Positions 44,682 to 54,008 of a stretch of DNA of 64,000 nt are shown in pieces. This stretch comes from Soehngenia sp. (GTDB lineage: Bacteria; Bacillota; Clostridia; Tissierellales; Tissierellaceae), in contig JAGXFX010000003.1 of NCBI GenBank assembly GCA_024637045.1, positions 34,598-98,597 on the forward strand, given 5' to 3'. Made by a program: the position numbers and the translations under genes. The notes under the pieces are model-generated. The model was not told where the DNA came from, searched no databases, and saw nothing but the letters and a program-made list of their open reading frames with translations. The first letter of the stretch is position 1, and each line of letters begins with the position of its first letter.

Positions 44682-44757
44682 CAAACGATAAAGGCAAACC
44701 TATCGAGAGGTAGGGACGCAAAGCTATAGGGCCTGAAAAGGCAGCCAGCTACCGAAA
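44682..44757 (+). ncRNA. Class I cyclic di-GMP (GEMM-I) riboswitch
   Basis: The aptamer has the GEMM-I signature in order: GGCAAACC, a short stem capped by a GAGA tetraloop, GGGACGCAAAGC, then GGGCCTG, and GGCAGCC before the closing ACCG. These are the most conserved bases of the family, which binds one c-di-GMP. The AAGGAG ribosome site begins right after the 3' end, and no T-run terminator lies between aptamer and start codon, so control of translation is more likely than of termination. The direction (on or off) cannot be read directly. The regulated gene is an exported transglutaminase-like protein. Confidence 0.93.
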
Positions 44758-44770
44758 GGAGAGTTTACAC

Positions 44771-45553
44771 ATGAAAAGGAGAATACTGAGCCTTTTATTA
44801 GTATTTGTTTTTTTATTTGGATCAATGGGAATATCAAACGCTGCAGAGAGCTTCGGCGTTACATCAATGGACAACAGTCAACTTAGGATAGATAGCGTAG
44901 CATACGGCAGCAACGTGAGAGTCATGGTTGAGAAGGGAACTGAAAAGTACTTCTACAGCATGAACAACACACAGGAGTATATACCTCTGCAACTTGGAGA
45001 CGGAGTATATACTGTTAAGCTTCTAAAAAACATCGAAGGAAACAAATACCAGGTACTTGGAAAATCAGAAATGAACGTTTCCCAGTGGAACGAAAATGTA
45101 TACCTGACTTCAAGTCAGCCAGTTTACTGGGCAAACCAAAGCTTGATGCCGGTATTGGCGAACGCATTGTTTCATGGTACGGAAACAGATTATCAAAAGG
45201 TGGTAAAAGCATACAACCACATTACAAACAACATAAAATATGATTACGACAAGATCAACTATATAAACGATTCCTATATCCCATCAATAGATGAGACCAT
45301 AACAAGCGGTCAGGGAATCTGCTACGATTACTCAGCACTGTTTGCAGGACTTATGAGGTCTCAAGGCATCCCAACCAAACTGGTTAAGGGATACGCCACA
45401 GGAGTAGACGTATATCACGCATGGAACGAAGTATATGTAAACGGAAGCTGGATGATAATTGACACAACATTTGATGCTGCTTATTACCAAAATGATATGA
45501 CAGTTAAGATGGCAAAAAGTGAACTTGATTATCAAAAAGTCAGAGAATATTAG
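44771..45553 (+). CDS. Exported transglutaminase-like domain protein
   Basis: A 260-residue secreted protein. A signal peptide (LSLLLVFVFLFGSMGISNAAES) is followed by a beta-rich segment to about residue 130. A transglutaminase-core domain follows, with Cys in GQGICYDYSALFAGLMRSQG, His in VYHAWNEVYVNGSW and Asp in IIDTTFD. Such domains act as proteases, amide hydrolases or cross-linkers on the cell surface. Control by a c-di-GMP riboswitch fits a role in surface attachment or matrix change. It is monocistronic, ending at a terminator ahead of the ctsR operon. Confidence 0.87.
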   Translation: MKRRILSLLLVFVFLFGSMGISNAAESFGVTSMDNSQLRIDSVAYGSNVRVMVEKGTEKYFYSMNNTQEYIPLQLGDGVYTVKLLKNIEGNKYQVLGKSEMNVSQWNENVYLTSSQPVYWANQSLMPVLANALFHGTETDYQKVVKAYNHITNNIKYDYDKINYINDSYIPSIDETITSGQGICYDYSALFAGLMRSQGIPTKLVKGYATGVDVYHAWNEVYVNGSWMIIDTTFDAAYYQNDMTVKMAKSELDYQKVREY

Positions 45554-45564
45554 AGAATACAAAA

Positions 45565-45591
45565 TTAGGCCTGTTTGGGCTTAATTTTTTT
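45565..45591 (+). terminator. Rho-independent terminator
   Basis: TTAGGCC at 45565-45571 pairs with GGGCTTAA at 45577-45584 (one G-T pair), followed by T7. Confidence 0.75.
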
Positions 45592-45598
45592 GGGTAAA

Positions 45599-45615
45599 AG
45601 TCAAAGAAAGTCAAA
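45599..45615 (+). promoter_or_regulatory. CtsR operator
   Basis: AGTCAAAGAAAGTCAAA is a tandem heptad repeat of the CtsR-box form RGTCAAANANRGTCAAA, 20 bp before ctsR. It would autoregulate the heat-shock operon. Confidence 0.88.
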
Positions 45616-45635
45616 GTCAGAAAGAAGGAATAGTT

Positions 45636-46091
45636 ATGGCAGGATTAAGCAACGTTATAGAAAAATTTCTTAAGGAGCTTATTGAGGAAATGGATGGTGT
45701 TGTTGAAATTCAAAGAAATGAGCTGGCAGTTCAGTTTGAATGTGCCCCTTCGCAGATAAACTATGTCCTGAGTACAAGATTTACCCCATACAAAGGCTAC
45801 TACATTGAGAGTAGAAGAGGCGGTGGTGGGTATATTAGAATAGTAAAAGTAAAGCTTCAGGATGATACCAATCTGAACAATATTATTCAGAATATCGTTG
45901 GGGAGTCGCTTACTGAGAATAAAGCCTATGAAATAATTACGGCTTTGAATGAAGAAGAAATTATAACCAGCAGGGAGTCTGAAATTATCACGGCTGCTGT
46001 CAGTGACAGAGCATTTAATTGTGGGCATGAGGACAGGAATGTAATAAGAGCTTCTGTTCTTAGAAACGTATTGCTGATTTTGGTTAAATAG
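45636..46091 (+). CDS. ctsR: Heat-shock repressor CtsR
   Basis: A 151-residue repressor of class III heat-shock genes. The N-terminal winged helix-turn-helix has LAVQFECAPSQINYVLSTRFTPYKGYYIESRRGGGGYIRI, with the glycine-rich wing that touches DNA. The C-terminal dimer domain follows. Its own operator is directly upstream. McsB marks CtsR for release and ClpC for breakdown, and these genes follow in the same operon. Confidence 0.94.
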   Translation: MAGLSNVIEKFLKELIEEMDGVVEIQRNELAVQFECAPSQINYVLSTRFTPYKGYYIESRRGGGGYIRIVKVKLQDDTNLNNIIQNIVGESLTENKAYEIITALNEEEIITSRESEIITAAVSDRAFNCGHEDRNVIRASVLRNVLLILVK

Positions 46092-46109
46092 ATTGGAGTG
46101 TGACTGATT

Positions 46110-46589
46110 ATGAAATGCGAATCCTGCAATGAAAGAGAAGCAAAGATTCATTTCACCAGCGTTATAAATGGAGTTATGGAAGAACATCATGTTTGTGAAG
46201 AATGTGCCTCAGGAATTCAGAAGGATCTTCATGAACAATTTCCTCTCCACAAGTTATTTGAAGGAATAGAGGTAGACACAAAATGCCCAAACTGTGGATT
46301 AAGTTACGAGAAATTCAGATCTACAGGCAAGCTTGGATGTTCAAGGTGTTACGATGCCTTTGGAAAGGAACTGGAAAATGTAATAAGAGGAATTCACGGA
46401 CACACAAAACACAATGGAAAGATTCCAAAGAGAGGATATTCAATGATAAGGCATCAGGAGGATATCGATCATTTGGACAAGGAACTTCACGAGGCAGTCA
46501 AGCTGGAGGAATATGAAAAAGCTGCTGTACTAAGAGATGAAATTAAGAGAATTAAGAGTGTTATGGATTCAGATAAAAGAGGTGATTAA
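46110..46589 (+). CDS. mcsA: McsA, activator of the McsB arginine kinase
   Basis: A 159-residue zinc-binding protein. CESC and CEEC form one site, CPNC and CSRC the other. A C-terminal UVR coiled-coil motif (EEYEKAAVLRDEIKRI) matches the one in ClpC. McsA activates McsB in stress. It overlaps no gene, but its stop is one base ahead of the mcsB start. Confidence 0.94.
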   Translation: MKCESCNEREAKIHFTSVINGVMEEHHVCEECASGIQKDLHEQFPLHKLFEGIEVDTKCPNCGLSYEKFRSTGKLGCSRCYDAFGKELENVIRGIHGHTKHNGKIPKRGYSMIRHQEDIDHLDKELHEAVKLEEYEKAAVLRDEIKRIKSVMDSDKRGD

Positions 46590-46590
46590 A

Positions 46591-47607
46591 ATGACTATCT
46601 GGCTTGATCCGCAAGAATATGACCCGGTCGTAGTAAGTACAAGACTAAGGGTTGCGAGAAATATTCGGGAAGAGGTGCTTCCCTTGTATTCAACAAGGGA
46701 TCAGTCCCGGGAAACTGCCGATGAAATAATTCAAGCAGTGGAGGAACAATTTCCTGAGGGCGAATACGAGTTTCATCGCCTAAGTGAAATGGAAAACAGA
46801 GAAAGAATAAGATATATGGAAAATCACATAATTAGTCCAGGACTTCTTGAGCATATCGATAAGGGCAGTTTCTTTATGCGAGAAGATGAGAAGGTGACAA
46901 TTATGATAAATGAAGAGGATCATATCAGACTTCAGACATTGTTACCCGGACTTAACCTGATGGGTGGATGGGAGATTTGTTCTCAGATTGACGATCTTTT
47001 GGAAGATAAACTGGATTTTGCATTTCATGCCGAATTCGGATATTTGACAGCTTGTCCAACCAACACAGGTACTGGGTTGAGGGCATCTGTTATGCTGCAT
47101 CTTCCAGGAGTGACCATGACAGGACACATTGCCAGTATTTCAAATGCTCTTAGAAAAATTGGACTTACAATAAGAGGAATATATGGAGAGGGCACCGAGG
47201 CGGTGGGTGACCTCTATCAGGTTTCCAATCAGCTGACTTTAGGGGAATCTGAAGAAGAGATAATTGAGAAACTCAACAGGGTTATCCAGCAGTTGATTAA
47301 AAGAGAAAAAAGCACAAGGGTATACCTAAACGAAAAGAAGACTACAGAGATGGAAGACAAGGTATTCAGATCCTTGGGAATTTTGCGAAGCGCAAGAATC
47401 CTTTCTTCCAAGGAAGCCATGAAGCATATATCAACGATTAAGCTTGGTTCAGACCTTGAGATTCTGAAGGCTTTCAGAGGGAGTGAACTAGTCAGATTGA
47501 TGATATGGATTAAACCTGGGAATGTTCAGGTTTCTGAAAAGAGGGCAATGGATAAAAAAGAGAGAGACAGAGTCAGGGCTGACCTGACCAGAGAATATTT
47601 CAAGTAA
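46591..47607 (+). CDS. mcsB: Protein arginine kinase McsB
   Basis: A 338-residue kinase that phosphorylates Arg on proteins, marking them for ClpCP. STRLRVARNIRE begins the phosphagen-kinase fold, and CPTNTGTGLRASVMLHLPG carries the catalytic Cys and ATP-binding Arg. The longest frame starts within mcsA, but GAGGTGAT just upstream of ATG 46591 sets the real start. It lies in the order ctsR-mcsA-mcsB-clpC. Confidence 0.95.
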   Translation: MTIWLDPQEYDPVVVSTRLRVARNIREEVLPLYSTRDQSRETADEIIQAVEEQFPEGEYEFHRLSEMENRERIRYMENHIISPGLLEHIDKGSFFMREDEKVTIMINEEDHIRLQTLLPGLNLMGGWEICSQIDDLLEDKLDFAFHAEFGYLTACPTNTGTGLRASVMLHLPGVTMTGHIASISNALRKIGLTIRGIYGEGTEAVGDLYQVSNQLTLGESEEEIIEKLNRVIQQLIKREKSTRVYLNEKKTTEMEDKVFRSLGILRSARILSSKEAMKHISTIKLGSDLEILKAFRGSELVRLMIWIKPGNVQVSEKRAMDKKERDRVRADLTREYFK

Positions 47608-47619
47608 TGGAGGTAGAGT

Positions 47620-50064
47620 ATGGGAATGTATGGTAGATTTACTGAAAGAGCTCAAAAGGCAATTTTACTTGCTCAAGAAGAAGCCAAGAAGTTTAATCAC
47701 AATTATGTTGGAACAGAGCATCTTCTTATGGGTTTAATTGCTGAAGACCAGGGTGTTGCAGCTTTAAGCCTTAAGGAAATGGGTGCGACCATCGATAAGA
47801 CGAGAAAGCAGGTTTATGATGTTGTTGGAATGGGTGAAGAAAGTGTTGAACTGGTTGGATTTACACCAAGGACAAAGAAAATATTTGAACTGGCGGCTGC
47901 TGAGGCAAGAAACCTAGGTCACAACTATGTCAGTACTGAGCATCTATTGCTTGGACTGATTGGAGAAGGCGAAGGTATTGCAGTTACAATTTTAAGGCGG
48001 ATTGGCGTAGACCCTGCGAAGCTTGCAGAATCCGTAGCCAAGAAGGTGATTGAGTCTACACCAAAGCAACAACAACAGGCGCAGCAACAACAGCAAAAAG
48101 CAAAAAAAGGTGAGTCAAGTATTGAAAAATACAGTATTGACTTAAATAAAATGGCACAGGAAGGAGAAATTGATCCTGTGATTGGAAGAAAAAAAGAAAT
48201 CGAAAGAGTCGTTCAGGTTCTTAGCAGAAGAACCAAGAATAATCCGGTTTTAATTGGTGAGCCTGGAGTTGGTAAAACCGCCATAGCAGAGGGACTTGCC
48301 CAGAAGATAGTAGAAGGTGACGTGCCTGAGATAATTATTAACAAGAGAATTGTAACCCTTGACTTGCCGGGAATGATTGCCGGTGCAAAATACAGAGGTG
48401 AGTTTGAAGAAAGACTTAAGTCAGTTATGAAGGAATTGAAGGAAGCAGGGGATGTAATTCTGTTTATCGATGAGATGCATACAATTGTGGGAGCGGGAGC
48501 TGCTGAAGGTGCAATAGATGCATCCAACATTCTTAAGCCAACCCTTGCAAGGGGAGAGTTGCAGATAATCGGAGCCACTACGATTGATGAATACAGAAAG
48601 CACATTGAAAAGGATACGGCTCTGGAAAGAAGACTTCAGCCTATTGTGGTGGAAGAACCTAGTATTGCTGATACCATAAAAATCCTTGAGGGTTTAAGGG
48701 ACAGATACGAAGCACATCATGGAGTAAAGATAAAGGATGATGCGTTGGAAGCGGCTGCAGAGCTTTCCTACAGATATATTGCAGATAGATTCCTACCGGA
48801 CAAGGCCATTGACCTTATTGACGAGGCTGCATCAAAAATCAGGGTAAACACATATGTTGCTCCTGATGATTTAAAGGACCTTGAGGAAAGGCTGGAAGAG
48901 CTTGAGCAAGAGAAGGAAGAGGCAATCAATACCCAGAACTTTGAAAAGGCAGCAAGTATAAGAGATCAGGAAAAAGAAGTCAAGGAGCAGATTGAAAGCA
49001 GAAAAATCAAATGGCAAAAGCACAAGCAGGAGAATAATCTTGTGGTTGGATATGATGAAATCGCTGAGATAGTATCAAACTGGACAGGGGTTCCTGTAAG
49101 CAGAATGACAACTGAGGAAAGCGAACGACTGCTTAAGTTGGAAGAGGTTCTTCACAAAAAGGTTGTAGGGCAGGACCAGGCGGTTAAGGCTGTGTCTGCT
49201 GCCGTGAGAAGAGCAAGAGTAGGATTGAAGGATCCGAAAAAACCTATAGGAAGCTTTATATTTGTTGGACCTACAGGTGTAGGTAAGACCCACCTGGCAA
49301 AGGCTCTTGCTGAAGCATTATTCGGTGAAGAGGATGCGATGGTAAGAATAGATATGAGTGAGTATATGGAAAAACACTCAGTTTCACGGCTTGTAGGTTC
49401 ACCTCCGGGATATGTAGGTTATGATGAAGGCGGACAATTAACTGAAGCCATCAGAAGAAAGCCATACTCTGTAGTTTTGTTTGACGAAATAGAAAAGGCA
49501 CATCCAGATGTATTCAACATGCTTCTTCAAATACTTGATGAAGGAAGGCTTACTGATTCCAAAGGAAGGACAGTCGACTTTAAAAACACTGTTATAATCA
49601 TGACTTCAAATGCAGGGGCAACTTCCATCAAGAAACAGAATGTACTTGGATTTTCAGCTGCAGAGGACAATAATGTACAGGAGTATGACAGAATGAAGGA
49701 AATTATCACAGAGGATTTAAAAAGGACATTCAGACCGGAATTTTTAAACAGGCTGGATGAAGTTATTGTTTTCCACGGGCTTGAAGCAGAACAGATTGAA
49801 GAAATTGTTGATATAATGGTAAATAATCTTGAAAATAGAATGGAAAAGCTTGGTGTGCGTATTAAGATTTCAGAGGAAACCAAGAAATATATATCAAAGC
49901 ATGGATTTGATGCTGTTTTCGGAGCACGACCACTTGAAAGAACAATCAGGAAGATGATTGAGGATCAACTGGCGGAAGAGATTCTTAAAGGAAGCGTTTC
50001 AAAAAATGAGAAAATATCTGTTGAATATGATGGAGAAAAGCTTACATTCAACAAGAGTGAATAG
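47620..50064 (+). CDS. clpC: AAA+ unfoldase ClpC
   Basis: An 814-residue Hsp100 protein that unfolds Arg-phosphorylated and other substrates for ClpP. The N-terminal double Clp repeat occupies residues 1-145. A Gln-rich linker ([11 protein letters not shown]) follows, then AAA domain 1 with GEPGVGKTA, a middle UVR segment, and AAA domain 2 with GPTGVGKTH. The Gln run is a length-variable spacer. It is in the CtsR-controlled operon and followed 28 bp later by radA. Confidence 0.96.
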   Translation: MGMYGRFTERAQKAILLAQEEAKKFNHNYVGTEHLLMGLIAEDQGVAALSLKEMGATIDKTRKQVYDVVGMGEESVELVGFTPRTKKIFELAAAEARNLGHNYVSTEHLLLGLIGEGEGIAVTILRRIGVDPAKLAESVAKKVIESTPKQQQQAQQQQQKAKKGESSIEKYSIDLNKMAQEGEIDPVIGRKKEIERVVQVLSRRTKNNPVLIGEPGVGKTAIAEGLAQKIVEGDVPEIIINKRIVTLDLPGMIAGAKYRGEFEERLKSVMKELKEAGDVILFIDEMHTIVGAGAAEGAIDASNILKPTLARGELQIIGATTIDEYRKHIEKDTALERRLQPIVVEEPSIADTIKILEGLRDRYEAHHGVKIKDDALEAAAELSYRYIADRFLPDKAIDLIDEAASKIRVNTYVAPDDLKDLEERLEELEQEKEEAINTQNFEKAASIRDQEKEVKEQIESRKIKWQKHKQENNLVVGYDEIAEIVSNWTGVPVSRMTTEESERLLKLEEVLHKKVVGQDQAVKAVSAAVRRARVGLKDPKKPIGSFIFVGPTGVGKTHLAKALAEALFGEEDAMVRIDMSEYMEKHSVSRLVGSPPGYVGYDEGGQLTEAIRRKPYSVVLFDEIEKAHPDVFNMLLQILDEGRLTDSKGRTVDFKNTVIIMTSNAGATSIKKQNVLGFSAAEDNNVQEYDRMKEIITEDLKRTFRPEFLNRLDEVIVFHGLEAEQIEEIVDIMVNNLENRMEKLGVRIKISEETKKYISKHGFDAVFGARPLERTIRKMIEDQLAEEILKGSVSKNEKISVEYDGEKLTFNKSE

Positions 50065-50092
50065 ATGACAAAGAAGCCGGGGGGAGAATTTA

Positions 50093-51460
50093 TTGGCAAA
50101 GAAGAGTAAAATCAACAGATGCAGTGAATGTGGATATGAAATGGTTGGGTTTATGGGAAGGTGCCCTGAGTGTGGTGCCTTCGGGTCATTCCAGGAAATG
50201 GAAAGAAACGAAGGTAGTACCACTACAAAAAAAAGATCTTCTACCAATGCAGAAAGACTTAACAAGATAGAGACAACCAACAGCCAGAGAGTCAAAACCT
50301 CCATCAATGAGTTTGACAGGGTTATGGGAGGTGGAATCATAAAGGATTCCATTACAATACTCACTGCCAAGCCAGGTGCAGGTAAATCCACATTGCTTCT
50401 TCAGGTTGCAAATGATCTGGCAAGACAGGGTATAAAGTCTTTGTACGCCTCCGGCGAAGAGTCAACATCACAAATCAAGTCAAGGGCTGACAGGATACTA
50501 AAGGAGATCCACGACGATCTTCACGTAGTATCAGATAATAATTTGAATTCTGTTCTCGAAATAATCGAAAAGACTGATGCGAGATTTATTATTGTGGATA
50601 GTATCCAGACATTTACACTGGATGAATTTCCAACTTCAAGGGCAGGCTCTCCAACACAGACAATGGAGTGTGCATACGAACTTGTTAAAATCGCTAAGCG
50701 ACCAGACAAGCCGAGGATAGTTTTTATCGTTGGGCAGATGACAAAGGACGATGAGTTGGCTGGAGTAAGGGCGTTGGAACATCTTGTGGACACCGTGCTG
50801 ATAATAGAAGGTGATAGCGGTGAAGAGCTTAGAAGCCTTGTCTCAACCAAGAATAGATACGGTTCTACAGGTGAAATGGGTTTTTTCAACATGACTGAGG
50901 ATGGGATGGTATCAATCGACAACCCATCCGAGTACTTTATGACTAAGCGTTCAGATGAGAATCAGGTTTCAGGAAGTGCACTTACTGTAGTAAGAGAAGG
51001 AACAAGGCCAATTCTTCTTGAAGTGGAATCTCTCGTATCGCCATCGTTCACACCATATCCAGCGAGGATTGGTGAGTCAATGAAAAGAGAGCAGATGAAT
51101 ACCCTGGTGTCCATTCTTGAACAAAGGGGTTCAATTCCACTATACGATAAGAATGTAGTTATCAAGACTACTGGAGGAATTAAATTGAAGGAGCATTCTG
51201 CTAATCTGGCAGTGATAGTGAGTATTGTTTCTTCCGTGCATGACAGGCCGGTTGGCAGTGATACTGTGTTTCTTGCAGATGTTGGTCTGACAGGGGAATT
51301 AAAGAAGGTCCCATCACTCCATGCAAGGCTTCGTGAGGCAGACAGAATGGGAATAAGAGTGGCATTTGTATCTTCTGATTACAATGAAGGCGCTAAGCTT
51401 CAAAACCTAAAGGTAATGAAGCTGAGAACTTTAAAGGATGTATTGAACAGGGTATTTTAG
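50093..51460 (+). CDS. radA: DNA repair protein RadA
   Basis: A 455-residue recombination helicase. The N-terminal zinc finger is CSECGYEMVGFMGRCPECG. The RecA-like core has Walker A AKPGAGKST and the RadA-specific KNRYGSTGEMGFF. The C-terminal Lon-like domain follows. It migrates branches in recombination. It starts at TTG 50093 behind GGGGAG. In many Firmicutes the c-di-AMP synthase gene disA follows; here a terminator comes instead. Confidence 0.95.
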   Translation: MAKKSKINRCSECGYEMVGFMGRCPECGAFGSFQEMERNEGSTTTKKRSSTNAERLNKIETTNSQRVKTSINEFDRVMGGGIIKDSITILTAKPGAGKSTLLLQVANDLARQGIKSLYASGEESTSQIKSRADRILKEIHDDLHVVSDNNLNSVLEIIEKTDARFIIVDSIQTFTLDEFPTSRAGSPTQTMECAYELVKIAKRPDKPRIVFIVGQMTKDDELAGVRALEHLVDTVLIIEGDSGEELRSLVSTKNRYGSTGEMGFFNMTEDGMVSIDNPSEYFMTKRSDENQVSGSALTVVREGTRPILLEVESLVSPSFTPYPARIGESMKREQMNTLVSILEQRGSIPLYDKNVVIKTTGGIKLKEHSANLAVIVSIVSSVHDRPVGSDTVFLADVGLTGELKKVPSLHARLREADRMGIRVAFVSSDYNEGAKLQNLKVMKLRTLKDVLNRVF

Positions 51461-51467
51461 ATTAAAA

Positions 51468-51497
51468 AAGACACTCTGAAAATTTTCAGAGTGTCTT
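51468..51497. terminator. Perfect 30-bp palindromic terminator between convergent genes
   Basis: AAGACACTCTGAAAA at 51468-51482 is the exact complement of 51483-51497. A and T runs on both sides serve both strands. Confidence 0.85.
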
Positions 51498-51515
51498 GTA
51501 AATTTTTTCTTCATT

Positions 51516-51923
51516 TTACTTCATCCCATAAACCCCAAGAGTTTTGGTTCTGTTCAGTTCTTTCTCTACAGTTTCTTTAAGACTGAAATCCAGAGTATTT
51601 GCCAAAGATGCAAGAAAATAAATGTATGCTCCAATTTCCTGCTCCAAGACTTCCTTGCAGTTGGGGCATATATCCCCTACAACGTGAGAATCAGCTTTTG
51701 TCAAAGCATCGGAAAGAGTTTCAGAATTGATATCCTGCTTTTCTGCTTCGATTTTAATACAGCCACAGGATGTTACGGATTTTGCTACGGCCCTGTTGAT
51801 TCTAGCATTGTATTCATCCAGTTTCGTCATAATATCCAGAATGCTTTTATGCCTCACAAGTGTTCCAGATACCTGATCCTGTAATTGCTCTATTAGATTT
51901 TCCTGATTTGTCCTGTCAGCCAT
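51516..51923 (-). CDS. Conserved clostridial protein (DUF1573-like annotation)
   Basis: A 135-residue protein of unknown role. It is mostly helical, with the Cys-rich segments SVTSCGCIKIEA and ICPNCKEVLEQEIG, which could bind metal. Similar proteins in other Clostridia are often labelled DUF1573, and they sit between radA and carD as here. AGGAGG precedes ATG 51923. It is monocistronic and divergent from carD. Confidence 0.6.
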   Translation of the reverse strand: MADRTNQENLIEQLQDQVSGTLVRHKSILDIMTKLDEYNARINRAVAKSVTSCGCIKIEAEKQDINSETLSDALTKADSHVVGDICPNCKEVLEQEIGAYIYFLASLANTLDFSLKETVEKELNRTKTLGVYGMK

Positions 51924-52042
51924 ATGAACCTCCTCTTGTTAAGTTCTCTTCTTAATTATAAGGTCTATTACAGCAGGTTGTCAAACTGAAAAACAGGGGA
52001 ATCGATAAATTATTAAGTTACAGTCATTAATTTAAAATAATA

Positions 52043-52107
52043 TTGACAGAATTTATCCTTCTATGATAATATATAAACTTTACTTATGATCAAATCTGCG
52101 TTATAAT
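52043..52107 (+). promoter_or_regulatory. Two candidate sigma-A promoters for carD
   Basis: Upstream: TTGACA at 52043-52048, 16 bp, GATAAT at 52065-52070. Downstream: TTTACT at 52079-52084, 17 bp, TATAAT at 52102-52107. Tandem promoters fit a highly expressed regulator. Confidence 0.6.
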
Positions 52108-52142
52108 AATATAATGAGGGAATACTATGGGGAGGTTTTAAT

Positions 52143-52787
52143 ATGTTCAAAATTGGCGATAAAATTGTTTATCCTATGCACGGTGCTGGAGTTATTGAAA
52201 AGCTCGAAACAAAAGAAATTTTAGGTGAAAAAAGAGAGTATTTTATAATAAAGATGCCCATTGGTGATATGAAGGTTATGGTGCCTGTATCCAATGTGGA
52301 TGAAGTCGGCGTAAGGGAAATAATTTCTCAGGAAGAAATTGAAGACATTATGTCCATTCTTAGAGGACACAAGACCAAGATGCCTCAGAATTGGAATAGA
52401 AGATACAGAATCAACATGGATAGAATCAAGACTGGAGATATCCACGAAATTGCTTCTGTTGTAAGAAACCTAACTCTTCTGGACAAGGAAAAGAGTCTGT
52501 CCACAGGAGAGAGAAAAATGCTGAGCAATGCAAAGCAGATGCTTCTTTCGGAACTGGTACTTGTTACAGATCAGGAATATGAAGATGTTGAAGAACTTGT
52601 AGACAAGGAAATCATGGAAAATGAAGACGTTGTCGAAGACGAAGAAGATGGCGAAGAAATCGTTGAAACTGAAGAAAAGACTGAAGAAAAGACTGAAGAA
52701 AAGACTGAAGAAAAGACCGAAGAAAAGACTGAAGAAAAGACCGAAGAAAAGACTGAAGAAAAGACCGAAGAAAAAATTGTAGAATAA
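52143..52787 (+). CDS. carD: CarD/CdnL-type RNA polymerase-binding factor
   Basis: A 214-residue transcription factor. The N-terminal domain (FKIGDKIVYPMHGAGVIEKLE, then REYFIIKMPIGDMKVMVPV) binds the RNA polymerase beta subunit, and the helical second domain to about residue 150 stabilises open promoter complexes, especially at rRNA genes. The last 50 residues are a very acidic tail with nine TEEK repeats not part of the usual CarD fold. GGGGAGG precedes the ATG. The tail may vary in length between strains. Confidence 0.92.
   Translation: MFKIGDKIVYPMHGAGVIEKLETKEILGEKREYFIIKMPIGDMKVMVPVSNVDEVGVREIISQEEIEDIMSILRGHKTKMPQNWNRRYRINMDRIKTGDIHEIASVVRNLTLLDKEKSLSTGERKMLSNAKQMLLSELVLVTDQEYEDVEELVDKEIMENEDVVEDEEDGEEIVETEEKTEEKTEEKTEEKTEEKTEEKTEEKTEEKTEEKIVE
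52668..52775 (+). repeat. Nine tandem 12-bp repeats in the carD tail
   Basis: Nine units of ACYGAAGAAAAG (the last ends AAA), in frame, encoding (TEEK)9. Near-identical units with only ACT/ACC changes imply recent expansion by slippage. Confidence 0.93.
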
Positions 52788-52855
52788 ACTTATACTGGTA
52801 AACCATATCCAATAGGTTTATAATGGAAAAGATGTAAAAATCAGGAGGTGTAGTT

Positions 52856-53962
52856 ATGGTTAAGAAGATTGCCAGGGTTATGATTGGACTCTTCGGTATG
52901 CTTTTGGGATACTTGGCATACACTGGGTTCAAGGACCTTGAGTTGGTAAATGTTACTGGGATGGCTGAGCTTGTTGCAATTATAATATTTGTAGTTATAT
53001 TTGGAATTATATTTTTTATTTTTTCTTCTAAAATCATTAAGCAAGGCCAAAAAATTGCCAGAATTATTGAAGTGGAGCTACAAAGGTTTTCAATCCAAAA
53101 TATCGCACTGGGAGCTGTGGGACTAATAGTAGGTCTTGTAGTTGCAACCCTTTTAAGTCAGCCTCTTTACAGGCTTGATATTCCTTATGTTGGGGTTGTC
53201 GCATCTATAATTCTGTATGGTATATTCGGTTACCTTGGAGTAACGATACCAAACAGAAATATTGATGATATTACAACATCATTGGGTAATTTCACGGGCA
53301 ATATTGGAACGGGTAAGAAGAACAACAAGGAAAAGAATGTAGAATCAGGTGCTTGCCCTAAAATTCTTGATACAAGTGTAATAATTGATGGAAGAATTGC
53401 CGACATAGTAAAGACCGGGTTTATAGAGGGACCATTGGTAATTCCTGTTTTCGTCTTGGAAGAGCTTCAGCATATTGCAGATTCGTCTGATGGGCTCAAG
53501 AGAAACAGGGGAAGACGTGGACTTGATATACTTAATAGAATTCAAAATGAATTGGATACTGAAATCATTATCCATGAGAAAGAGTTTGCGGAGGTAAATG
53601 AAGTTGACTCCAAGCTGTTGAAACTGACTCAGTATATGCAGGGTAAAATAATCACCAATGACTATAATCTGAACAAGGTTGCCGAAGTTCACAGGATTCA
53701 GGTACTCAACATAAATGAACTGGCAAATGCAGTCAAGCCAGTGGTACTGCCAGGAGAAGAGATGGTTGTACAGGTTGTCAAAGACGGCAAGGAAGCAGGC
53801 CAGGGTCTTGCATATCTTGATGATGGGACCATGATAGTAGTAGAATCAGGTAGAAAGTTTATTGGAGAAACGATTGATGTCATTGTAACATCAGTACTGC
53901 AAACATCCGCTGGCCGTATGATATTTGCAAAACCTAAATCATTGTACGATAAGGTTAGTTAG
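52856..53962 (+). CDS. PIN/TRAM domain membrane protein (YacL-like)
   Basis: A 368-residue protein with about four N-terminal transmembrane segments (residues 1-140). A PIN nuclease domain begins KILDTSVIIDGRIADIVKTG, with Asp residues for metal binding, and continues with VLEELQHIADSSDGLKRNRGRRGLD. A C-terminal TRAM domain (about 285-345) would bind RNA. It is the usual neighbour of carD, ispD and ispF in Firmicutes. The substrate is not established. Confidence 0.9.
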   Translation: MVKKIARVMIGLFGMLLGYLAYTGFKDLELVNVTGMAELVAIIIFVVIFGIIFFIFSSKIIKQGQKIARIIEVELQRFSIQNIALGAVGLIVGLVVATLLSQPLYRLDIPYVGVVASIILYGIFGYLGVTIPNRNIDDITTSLGNFTGNIGTGKKNNKEKNVESGACPKILDTSVIIDGRIADIVKTGFIEGPLVIPVFVLEELQHIADSSDGLKRNRGRRGLDILNRIQNELDTEIIIHEKEFAEVNEVDSKLLKLTQYMQGKIITNDYNLNKVAEVHRIQVLNINELANAVKPVVLPGEEMVVQVVKDGKEAGQGLAYLDDGTMIVVESGRKFIGETIDVIVTSVLQTSAGRMIFAKPKSLYDKVS

Positions 53963-54008
53963 AGGGTGACTGAATTAATTTTAATCAATTGTTTGTTGAG
54001 GTGGTCAA

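Noticed and set aside
52612..53037. Antisense frame of 141 codons across the carD tail
   Set aside because: Its QSFLRSFL repeats are the complement of the 12-bp TEEK repeats.
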